From contig CAYJEE010000025.1 in the NCBI GenBank assembly GCA_964369145.1, positions 1 through 6,472 of the forward strand: 6,472 nucleotides of DNA, written 5' to 3'. Within the stretch, counting starts at the first letter, position 1; each line of letters begins with the position of its first letter. The notes under the pieces were generated by a model. The model searched no databases. It was given only the letters and a program-made list of their open reading frames with translations, and was not told the DNA's origin. Both the position numbers and the translations under genes were made by a program. This document shows, one piece after another, positions 1 to 4,945 of the stretch. This DNA comes from UBA910 sp964369145. GTDB taxonomy: Bacteria; Patescibacteriota; Minisyncoccia; Phycocordibacterales; DATDWN01.

Positions 1-9
1 AAAAAAGCA

Positions 10-15
10 TATACT
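10..15 (+). promoter_or_regulatory. -10 box of the VKOR-like gene
   Basis: TATACT lies 8 bases before the ATG at 24, and there is no Shine-Dalgarno sequence between them. The same arrangement recurs before most genes here, which suggests a leaderless or nearly leaderless transcript. The -35 region would lie outside the window. Confidence 0.55.
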
Positions 16-23
16 TAAACCAT

Positions 24-443
24 ATGAAAAAAGAAAAAAATGTCATTGCGCTTTTTGCCTTATCAGTAGCGGGGCTTTTGTTTTCGGGATATCTTTCGGG
101 AGTGAAATTTTTTACAGAAACCTGTGCATTCAATGAGGGGTGTCCGTATTTTCTCGGATATCCAGCGTGTTATTTTGGTTTTGCATTGTTTCTCGCGCTT
201 ACGTTTGTAAGTTTTCGTGTGATTACGTCTCAAATGTACGATCGAAAAGGATTTAAGTGGATGGAAGTAATCGGGCTCCTCGGTGTACTATTTGCAGGAT
301 ATTTTACACTTCAAGAACTACCTGAGCTTCTCCAGAGTGGTCTGCGTGCATATGTGCTCGGTTTGCCGACCTGTGCATTGGGACTCATCTTTTATGTATT
401 GGTTGTTTATATTTCAAGTCGAAGTTTGTCGAAACGAAATTAA
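24..443 (+). CDS. VKOR-like four-helix membrane protein with internal duplication
   Basis: A 139-residue integral membrane protein with helices at about 8-27, 43-64, 80-97 and 111-131. Basic residues in the N-terminus, the 65-78 loop and the C-terminus place both ends in the cytosol. Cys34 and Cys40 lie in the first outer loop. Cys49 and Cys117 lie at the outer ends of helices 2 and 4. The loop-cysteine pair followed by a G-x-P motif opening helix 2 resembles vitamin K epoxide reductase (VKOR) proteins, which pass electrons from disulfide formation to quinone. However, the VKOR CxxC in helix 4 is reduced to one cysteine (LPTC, 114-117). The two halves share GxLFxGY (17-23 and 87-93) and LGxPxC (44-49 and 112-117), so the protein looks like a duplicated two-helix unit. 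A thiol-redox role is inference; it could instead be an uncharacterised CPR membrane family. The start is fixed by the -10 box 8 bases upstream. Confidence 0.75.
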   Translation: MKKEKNVIALFALSVAGLLFSGYLSGVKFFTETCAFNEGCPYFLGYPACYFGFALFLALTFVSFRVITSQMYDRKGFKWMEVIGLLGVLFAGYFTLQELPELLQSGLRAYVLGLPTCALGLIFYVLVVYISSRSLSKRN

Positions 444-454
444 ATACATATAAT
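426..454 (+). promoter_or_regulatory. Promoter of the DoxX-like gene
   Basis: A -35-like TTGTCG (426-431) and a consensus TATAAT (449-454) are separated by 17 bases. The -35 box lies in the last codons of the upstream gene. The ATG at 462 is 7 bases past the -10 box with no Shine-Dalgarno sequence, so this gene probably has its own leaderless transcript rather than depending on read-through. Confidence 0.6.
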
Positions 455-461
455 ACAAAAC

Positions 462-854
462 ATGAAAAAAGAAAAAATTATATATTGGATTTCGACTGGA
501 GCGATTGGATTGTTTGTATTACCAGGTATTTTCTATATCAATTCAGCTATGGCGATGGAGGGGACACAACATCTCGGTATCCCCGAATGGCTCCGCCTCG
601 AGGTAGGTATTGCGAGCTTTATTGCAGGACTGATCATCGTCATTCCTTTCTTCAAAGGGTGGGTGAAAGAGCAGGCGTATTCTGGACTCGGTATCGTGTA
701 TATCTCGGCGCTCATCGCACACCTATCTGTAGATGGTTTTGTAGCAATGTCATTTGCACCAATTGTTGTATTTGCAGTACTGCTCACCTCATATATCTAC
801 TATCACAAAATTCAGGATTCATGCTGGTTTTGCAAAAAACAAACAGTGATGTAG
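462..854 (+). CDS. DoxX-like family membrane protein with C-terminal CxxC
   Basis: A 130-residue protein with four predicted helices (about 8-27, 46-63, 72-90 and 96-113) and cytosolic ends. Features matching the DoxX-like family, as I know it, include the N-terminal W-x-S-T-G pattern, the L-P-G turn in helix 1, the H-L-G-I-P segment (37-41) before helix 2, the K-E-x-A-Y-x-G-x-G entry to helix 3, and the final S-Y-x-Y-Y-H-K. Relatives include the DoxD/DoxA quinone-linked thiosulfate oxidoreductase subunits, but most small DoxX-like proteins have no proven reaction. Unusual here is CWFC (121-124), a CxxC dithiol motif in the short cytosolic tail. It lies 18 bases downstream of the VKOR-like gene, another cysteine-bearing four-helix protein with the same MKKEK start. 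A shared redox role is inferred from these cysteines and the adjacency. Confidence 0.8.
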   Translation: MKKEKIIYWISTGAIGLFVLPGIFYINSAMAMEGTQHLGIPEWLRLEVGIASFIAGLIIVIPFFKGWVKEQAYSGLGIVYISALIAHLSVDGFVAMSFAPIVVFAVLLTSYIYYHKIQDSCWFCKKQTVM

Positions 855-857
855 AGT
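830..857 (+). promoter_or_regulatory. Possible promoter for the 864-1107 transcript
   Basis: TTGCAA (830-835) and TAGAGT (852-857) are 16 bases apart, overlapping the end and stop codon of the DoxX-like gene. Transcription would start near 864. The -10 box is a weak match, so this is tentative. Confidence 0.25.
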
Positions 858-878
858 GTATGAGGAGGATATCGATCG

Positions 879-1097
879 ATGCGTATTGTAGAAAAGAAAT
901 TACCCGGAAAGATTATCCACACATGCATCCTAACTGGAGGGTGCCGATGGTGTAGGTGGACTAGAAAAACGTTTTACAATCTGAATAGCAAGCAAGGAAA
1001 AGTTAATGCACAGGTCAGACTTTCTGATTTGCATGACAATAGAGGAGAATGTGCATTTCGGATTGTGTTTTCGGATTTGGACTTCCGCGCAAGCTGA
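879..1097 (+). CDS. Doubtful 72-residue ORF behind a strong RBS
   Basis: I do not recognise this product. For it: a perfect AGGAGG (863-868) sits 10 bases before the ATG, the only strong Shine-Dalgarno match before a start in this window. The product has four cysteines, three of them clustered at residues 16-25 (C16, C22, C25), and no membrane segment. Against it: codon choice is unlike the neighbours, with AGA, AGG and CGG; the composition looks random; and the stop codon (1095-1097) lies inside the terminator hairpin. Neighbouring genes here use leaderless starts, so a strong ribosome site is out of character. It may be a small cysteine-rich protein, or a chance frame across a structured RNA. 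Confidence 0.22.
   Translation: MRIVEKKLPGKIIHTCILTGGCRWCRWTRKTFYNLNSKQGKVNAQVRLSDLHDNRGECAFRIVFSDLDFRAS
1056..1081 (+). repeat. 13-base tandem direct repeat
   Basis: Two units begin with the identical TTTCGGATT (1056-1064 and 1069-1077) and are 13 bases apart. They end next to the terminator stem. The repeat lies inside the unexplained 855-1107 region, and its function is unknown. Confidence 0.5.
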
Positions 1098-1107
1098 AGT
1101 CCTTTTT
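1079..1107 (+). terminator. Rho-independent terminator
   Basis: GGACTTC (1079-1085) pairs perfectly with GAAGTCC (1096-1102). Inside, a C-T mismatch is followed by two more pairs closed by a GCAA tetraloop. The stem is followed by TTTTT (1103-1107). It ends transcription coming from the membrane-protein pair or the candidate RNA, and isolates the ATPase gene downstream. Confidence 0.8.
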
Positions 1108-1110
1108 CAA

Positions 1111-1140
1111 CACAACAAGTGGGGAAAATATGATGTTGTG
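1111..1140 (+). repeat. Inverted repeat over the ATPase promoter (possible operator)
   Basis: CACAACA (1111-1117) and TGTTGTG (1134-1140) are perfect inverted repeats with a 16-base spacer. The right arm falls where the -35 element of the next gene would be. It could be a regulator binding site; no regulator is seen in the window. Confidence 0.35.
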
Positions 1141-1153
1141 CAATGCAACTCTC

Positions 1154-1162
1154 TGATATACT
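1154..1162 (+). promoter_or_regulatory. Extended -10 promoter of the ATPase gene
   Basis: TGATATACT carries the TGn extension plus TATACT (1157-1162), 6 bases before the ATG at 1169. There is no convincing -35 element and no Shine-Dalgarno sequence. The transcript is probably leaderless. Confidence 0.6.
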
Positions 1163-1168
1163 AAATAT

Positions 1169-3898
1169 ATGGAATACGTTTCTCCTGATGCACCTCTTAC
1201 ATTTAAAACTCCAAACGAAGAAATTGCGTATCTTCGTGAGCAAGTAGCTCATCGCGAACAAGAACTTCGTGAAAAAAGAGTGTGGTCAAGCAGTGAATCT
1301 GCTGTTTCTGAACAAATCTCAAAATATAAGGATAAACTTTCTTCAGATGTGTTGCATCAAAATTTTGTATTGCCTGAAAAAAAGATTCAAGAAGTTGTGT
1401 TGAATCTCGCTCCAGAGCTTCATGATAAAAAAATGAGTGAGCTTATGGGGATTATGCAGACAAAAGGTGTCAAAAATGCACTTTCTGTACTTTCAGCGCT
1501 CAGAGACCCGCACCTCGAAGACGACTTTCATCGTATGCTCGTGCAGTACCTACAAGGAGGCTACCCTGCAAAAAATCTACCAGAAAAAATAGCAAAAATC
1601 GGAAGTATGGTCTTGTATGAAGTGATACTTCCTGAAGCAGAAGAAGGGAAGACACGAAGTATCAAAGAGACTGTTTCAGCAATGCAACAGTTTATTTCTG
1701 GTATGGATTCAGTCTCATCTACAAAAGGAGATAAAGATAATTATTTTACACTCGAGATTGCAAACGCCGAAGGGAGCGAACAATTTATTTTTTATGTTTC
1801 AGTGCCACTTTTGAAAAAAGATTTATTTGAAAAACAAATCACTTCTGTGTTTCCAGGTGTAAAGTTTTCGATTGATCCCAATGACTACAATATTTTCAAT
1901 GAAGACGGTGTGTCGGTCGGTGGGTACCTCACTCTAAAAGAAACTGCTCTTTTGCCAATTAAAACGATAGAGGATTTCGATATTGATCCACTGACTGTTA
2001 TCCTCAACTCATTTTCAAAAATACAAAAAACAGGAGAAGGTGCTGCATTGCAAATCGTCATCAAGCCGTCTGGAGATATGTACGACAAACATTTCAAGTA
2101 TGCGCTCGGTAAGTTTGAAAAGGGTACACCACTCAAAGAAGCTCTGCAGTCACATTCATTTCTTGAGGGGATGGGGTACGCTTTGCGAGATTTGATCATG
2201 CCGATCAAGACCGAAGCAGAGAATTCAGAGAAAAAGGGGCCCGACGCAGAGCATCTCGCATCTATCAAACGAAAAATATCTGAAAAGATTTACCCGACCA
2301 ATATCCGTATTATTGCATCTGGTAATTCTCGAGGTGAAGCAGAAAAAATACTGTCTGAAATAGAATCAAGTCTCAATCAGTTTGGTAAACAACATGAAAA
2401 CATGTTTTCTTTGGTGCGTCTGGAGAAAGGTGCGTTTGCAAAGTTTACGAGAGATTTTTCATTCCGAATGTTCAATCAAGAAAGTATTTGTCCGCTCAAT
2501 GCAAAAGAGATAGCAACATTTTTCCATTTCCCAAATTCTTCATATTCAGTCCAGCCACAACTCAAGACAGCTCAAAGTATCGCAGCTCCTGCTCCACAAG
2601 ATCTCCCTCGTGAGGGCACAGTGCTTGGTGTGAATTCATATAGAAATACAGATACAACAGTGCGTATCTCAGCTGATGATCGCTTGAGACATTTCTACAC
2701 TATCGGACAGACGGGTACCGGTAAGTCTACATTGCTCAAAAATATGATTATTCAGGATATTCAAAACGGTGAGGGTGTCTGTATGATCGATCCACACGGA
2801 GTGGATATCATAGATATCTTGGCAAATATTCCGAAAAATCGTATCGATGATGTAATTTACTTTGACCCGAGCTATGTAGAGCGACCGATGGCACTCAATA
2901 TGCTCGAATACGACCGGGAACATCCTGAACAAAAGACGTTTGTCGTCAATGAACTCTTTAGTATTTTCCAAAAGCTCTACGGTGCGGTACCAGAATCTAT
3001 GGGGCCAATGTTTGAACAGTATTTTCGAAATGCGACGATGCTTGTAATCGAAGATCCTGAGACGGGCTCGACACTTCTCGATGTGTCTCGAGTGATGGCA
3101 GACAAAAAGTTTCGTGATTTGAAAATCTCTCGATGTAAAAATCCTATCGTGGTGCAATTTTGGACTGAAGTGGCAGAAAAAGCGGGAGGAGAAGCATCGC
3201 TTGCAAACATCGTGCCGTATATCACGAGCAAATTTGACGTCTTTCTCGCAAACGATGTGATGCGACCATTGATCGCTCAAGAAAAATCCTCTTTTGATTT
3301 CCGAGACATCATGGATAATAAAAAAATCCTCCTCGTCAATCTCTCGAAAGGAAGACTCGGAGATATCAATGCAAACTTGATCGGACTTATCTTGGTCGGC
3401 AAGATTTTGATGGCCGCACTTTCGCGTGTGGACTCACTCTCTACTGGTTTTCCTCCGTTTTATCTTTATATCGATGAGTTCCAAAATATTACCACCAATT
3501 CTATCGCAACAATTTTGTCTGAAGCACGAAAATACAAACTCTCGCTCAATATTGCCCACCAGTTTATCGCACAGCTCGATCAGAGTATCCGTGATGCAGT
3601 CTTTGGTAACGTGGGTTCAATCTGTAGTTTCCGTATTGGAGCAGAAGATGCGGAGTACCTAGAGAAGCAGTTTGCCCCTGTCTTTACCGCAAAAGATATT
3701 ATGAATATTGATAACCGTAATGCAATCGTAAAAATGCTCGTAAATGGAAAGCCAGCAAAAGCATTTAATATAAGTACACTTCCTCCGCCGAAAGGTGAGA
3801 CAGGGGTGGTGGATAGTTTGAAACATTTGTCGTATCTCACATACGGAGGAGATAGAGAGGAGATTGAAAAGAATATTTTGAGTAAGTATAAAAAATAA
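1169..3898 (+). CDS. VirD4/TraD-like type IV secretion (conjugative transfer) ATPase, soluble form
   Basis: A 909-residue P-loop motor of the FtsK/HerA class, related to the coupling proteins that pump DNA through type IV secretion channels. The N-terminus has a short charged coiled coil (about 17-50). A large alpha/beta region follows (about 145-480) that I know only as a CPR-associated extension. The ATPase domain holds Walker A GQTGTGKST (513-521), an M-I-D-P-H-G strand (539-544), a K-I-L-L-V-N-L-S strand (about 719-726), Walker B ending in Asp769-Glu770, and an A-H-Q-F motif (796-799) typical of TraG/TraD C-terminal halves. No membrane helix is visible, unlike classical VirD4. The gene has its own promoter and terminator, with no VirB4, relaxase or pilus genes beside it. 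It may serve DNA uptake or transfer, or a HerA-like chromosomal role. The ATPase class is firm; the substrate is unknown. Confidence 0.88.
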   Translation: MEYVSPDAPLTFKTPNEEIAYLREQVAHREQELREKRVWSSSESAVSEQISKYKDKLSSDVLHQNFVLPEKKIQEVVLNLAPELHDKKMSELMGIMQTKGVKNALSVLSALRDPHLEDDFHRMLVQYLQGGYPAKNLPEKIAKIGSMVLYEVILPEAEEGKTRSIKETVSAMQQFISGMDSVSSTKGDKDNYFTLEIANAEGSEQFIFYVSVPLLKKDLFEKQITSVFPGVKFSIDPNDYNIFNEDGVSVGGYLTLKETALLPIKTIEDFDIDPLTVILNSFSKIQKTGEGAALQIVIKPSGDMYDKHFKYALGKFEKGTPLKEALQSHSFLEGMGYALRDLIMPIKTEAENSEKKGPDAEHLASIKRKISEKIYPTNIRIIASGNSRGEAEKILSEIESSLNQFGKQHENMFSLVRLEKGAFAKFTRDFSFRMFNQESICPLNAKEIATFFHFPNSSYSVQPQLKTAQSIAAPAPQDLPREGTVLGVNSYRNTDTTVRISADDRLRHFYTIGQTGTGKSTLLKNMIIQDIQNGEGVCMIDPHGVDIIDILANIPKNRIDDVIYFDPSYVERPMALNMLEYDREHPEQKTFVVNELFSIFQKLYGAVPESMGPMFEQYFRNATMLVIEDPETGSTLLDVSRVMADKKFRDLKISRCKNPIVVQFWTEVAEKAGGEASLANIVPYITSKFDVFLANDVMRPLIAQEKSSFDFRDIMDNKKILLVNLSKGRLGDINANLIGLILVGKILMAALSRVDSLSTGFPPFYLYIDEFQNITTNSIATILSEARKYKLSLNIAHQFIAQLDQSIRDAVFGNVGSICSFRIGAEDAEYLEKQFAPVFTAKDIMNIDNRNAIVKMLVNGKPAKAFNISTLPPPKGETGVVDSLKHLSYLTYGGDREEIEKNILSKYKK

Positions 3899-3918
3899 AA
3901 GGTAGGTACCTTTTGTTT
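3897..3918 (+). terminator. Rho-independent terminator of the ATPase gene, probably bidirectional
   Basis: AAAAGGTA (3897-3904) pairs with TACCTTTT (3907-3914), followed by GTTT. The stem begins within the TAA stop codon (3896-3898). On the minus strand the stem is also followed by a T-rich run, so it may stop read-through from the opposing genes. The tail CCTTTTGTTT (3909-3918) is shared with the other strong terminators. Between here and the next terminator there is only a minor 6-bp hairpin (GAAATC/GATTTC, 3943-3959). Confidence 0.75.
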
Positions 3919-3980
3919 CAATGTCACATCTTGGAGATGAAAGAAATCACACGGATTTCACTCGAAGTTAATCGAAATAT

Positions 3981-4011
3981 AAACAAAAGGGACTGACCAT
4001 GCGGTCAGTCC
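3981..4011 (-). terminator. Rho-independent terminator of the minus-strand genes
   Basis: GGACTGACC (3990-3998) pairs perfectly with GGTCAGTCC (4003-4011) around the four-base loop ATGC. Read on the minus strand, the stem is followed by CTTTTGTTT (3989-3981). The TGA stop of the minus-strand gene (4007-4005) lies inside the stem. Confidence 0.88.
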
Positions 4012-4364
4012 TTGCCAGCTGCAGCGAGTCTTCCGTCTCGCGCATTTAATTTCGCGAGATTAATACGGTGACCTTTTATAGTTGTCTCACCGCACCAGGA
4101 CGTTTCAGGTGGTTCGCTTGGGGCGGGAACTATTTTTTTACGGAGCTTCCTGGTTTTTTGAGGTGGTGGAGTGTTTCTTATTTTTTCTTCTAAATCTCTT
4201 ATCTCCACTATAACTTCTGTCAATGCATCTTCGTTGTTCGGTATACCAAACTCCACAGACGCTTTGTTGTAGTTGTCCGGTACAGGAACACCAGCTTGTG
4301 TGTACAAGTCGAATGCCCTTTTTCGTATCCCTAAAAGCAGAGTTTCTGAATGTGGCACGAACAC
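4005..4364 (-). CDS. Hypothetical protein, start uncertain beside the assembly gap
   Basis: I do not recognise this protein. From the GTG at 4364 it is 119 residues. The N-terminal half looks helical, with L-L-L-G-I-R-K-R-A-F-D-L-Y-x-x-A-G-V-P-V-P, followed by an acidic helix (E-V-I-V-E-I-R-D-L-E-E-K-I). A P-P-P-Q linker leads to a very basic stretch (K-T-R-K-L-R-K-K), which could bind nucleic acid. There is one cysteine and no membrane segment or signal peptide. The open frame runs on to the gap edge at 4395, so the true start could lie in the gap. I prefer GTG 4364 or GTG 4358 because a consensus TATAAT lies just upstream and a GAGG precedes the second by a suitable distance. The stop codon sits within a strong terminator, which fits a real gene end. 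Confidence 0.6.
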   Translation of the reverse strand: MFVPHSETLLLGIRKRAFDLYTQAGVPVPDNYNKASVEFGIPNNEDALTEVIVEIRDLEEKIRNTPPPQKTRKLRKKIVPAPSEPPETSWCGETTIKGHRINLAKLNARDGRLAAAGKD

Positions 4365-4377
4365 CTCACCTATCAAT

Positions 4378-4383
4378 ATTATA
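4378..4383 (-). promoter_or_regulatory. -10 box for the minus-strand hypothetical gene
   Basis: TATAAT on the minus strand lies 13 bases before GTG 4364 and 19 before GTG 4358. Any -35 element would be in the N gap. If it is real, the hypothetical gene is complete and separate from the YqeY gene. Confidence 0.4.
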
Positions 4384-4395
4384 CTACCTATACTC

Positions 4396-4495
4396 NNNNN
4401 NNNNNNNNNNNNNNNNNNNNNNNNNNNNNNNNNNNNNNNNNNNNNNNNNNNNNNNNNNNNNNNNNNNNNNNNNNNNNNNNNNNNNNNNNNNNNNN
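4396..4495. other. Assembly gap (100 N)
   Basis: Exactly 100 undetermined bases, the customary placeholder, so the true length may differ. It hides the 3' end of the YqeY gene and whatever lies between it and the hypothetical gene. Confidence 0.98.
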
Positions 4496-4875
4496 CCCAT
4501 GAACTGTCCCGCTTTCGATTTGTCGATTTCACCCATCTCTTCTTTTTTCGCGAGAGCGATTTTCATTACTTCTTCTTCAGACATCATTGCAGGGAGGTAG
4601 GCTTCGAGTACTGCGAGCTCTGCTTTTTCATCTTCTGCAAGCTCTGGACGGCCACCAGCGACAAATTGATCAATCGAGTCTTTGCGCTGCTTTACTGCAC
4701 GTCGGATGACTGCAAGAGCTTCTTCGTCGGAGAGAGTGTCTTGAGGTGTGCGTTTGAGGTTGACGAGTTCATTGGTAAAAGCAGAGAGGATACCTCGAAG
4801 TGTTTGCAGTTTGACTGCATCTTTAGCTTTCATTGCTTCGACCATATGCGCTTTAATATCTATTTGTAACGACAT
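4496..4875 (-). CDS. yqeY: GatB/YqeY domain-containing protein, 3' end lost in gap
   Basis: The visible 126 residues begin MSLQIDIKAHM and match the GatB/YqeY family throughout: an amphipathic first helix with M-K-A-K-D, then L-R-G-I-L-S-A, the E-E-A-L-A-V-I-R-R-A-V-K-Q-R-K-D-S-I motif (51-68), F-x-x-G-G-R-P-E-L-A (71-80), and E-x-x-E-L-A-V-L-E-A-Y-L-P (82-95). The family resembles the tail domain of GatB, the tRNA-dependent amidotransferase subunit that contacts tRNA, but stand-alone YqeY proteins have no settled function. Family members are usually near 148 residues, so about 20-25 are missing, consistent with the gap. The final visible residues G-Q-F-M lead into the expected C-terminal helix. 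The start is chosen from family alignment; there is no Shine-Dalgarno sequence, and divergent rmuC starts 70 bases away. Confidence 0.92.
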
Positions 4876-4876
4876 G

Positions 4877-4889
4877 ATTATATGTATTA
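4877..4889 (-). promoter_or_regulatory. Promoter of the yqeY gene (two overlapping -10 candidates)
   Basis: On the minus strand TAATAC (4889-4884) is 8 bases before the ATG, the spacing seen at the other genes. A better TATAAT (4882-4877) is only one base from the ATG, too close for the start codon to be transcribed from it. I favour TAATAC. No good -35 is visible. Confidence 0.35.
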
Positions 4890-4927
4890 GTTTGTTGATT
4901 TTAAGATTACCACACTCAACTAATTTT

Positions 4928-4936
4928 TGATAGAAT
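4928..4936 (+). promoter_or_regulatory. Extended -10 promoter of rmuC
   Basis: TGATAGAAT has a TGn extension and TAGAAT (4931-4936), 9 bases before the ATG at 4946. Only a weak AGG precedes the start. It diverges from the yqeY promoter within the same 70-base spacer. Confidence 0.5.
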
Positions 4937-4945
4937 ACAAGGTAT

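Larger units (their letters stand above)
864..1107 (+). ncRNA. Candidate structured small RNA or leader (unproven)
   Basis: This stretch is bounded by a possible promoter on the left and a Rho-independent terminator on the right, with no confident protein. Predicted stems by hand pairing: TCCAC (916-920) with GTGGA (956-960), continued by ACA/TGT; inside it GCATCCT (925-931) with AGGGTGC (938-944), including one G-U pair; and AATGCACA (1005-1012) with TGTGCATT (1050-1057), enclosing GTCAGA (1014-1019) with TCTGAT (1023-1028). It does not match tmRNA, RNase P, SRP or 6S RNA as I know them. It may instead be a 3' UTR, a decayed gene, or the 72-codon ORF described separately. Pairing by eye is weak evidence. 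Confidence 0.22.

Noticed and set aside
871..880. The palindrome ATCGATCGAT, considered as an operator.
   Set aside because: It is short and simple, lies between the AGGAGG and the ATG of a doubtful ORF, and has no second copy in the window.
485..955. A long alternative frame overlapping the DoxX-like gene and the region after it.
   Set aside because: Arginine- and cysteine-rich random-looking product overlapping a well-supported membrane protein. It is a shadow frame.
1007..1055. CAGGTCAG at 1011-1018, resembling part of the SRP RNA core.
   Set aside because: The GGAA tetraloop and the rest of the SRP helix 8 motif are missing, so the match looks like chance.
1006..1164. A 52-residue plus-strand frame starting at ATG 1006 and ending just before the ATPase gene.
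   Set aside because: It reads straight through the terminator hairpin and T run, and through the next gene's promoter. It has no ribosome site and no recognisable motif.
2669..3280. A 203-residue minus-strand open frame inside the ATPase gene.
   Set aside because: It lies antisense to the conserved ATPase domain, including Walker A. Its composition is rich in histidine, cysteine and isoleucine, as expected of a reverse-strand shadow.
4223..4869. Plus-strand open frames running across the N gap.
   Set aside because: They are antisense to the YqeY and hypothetical genes and are joined only because N bases contain no stop codons.
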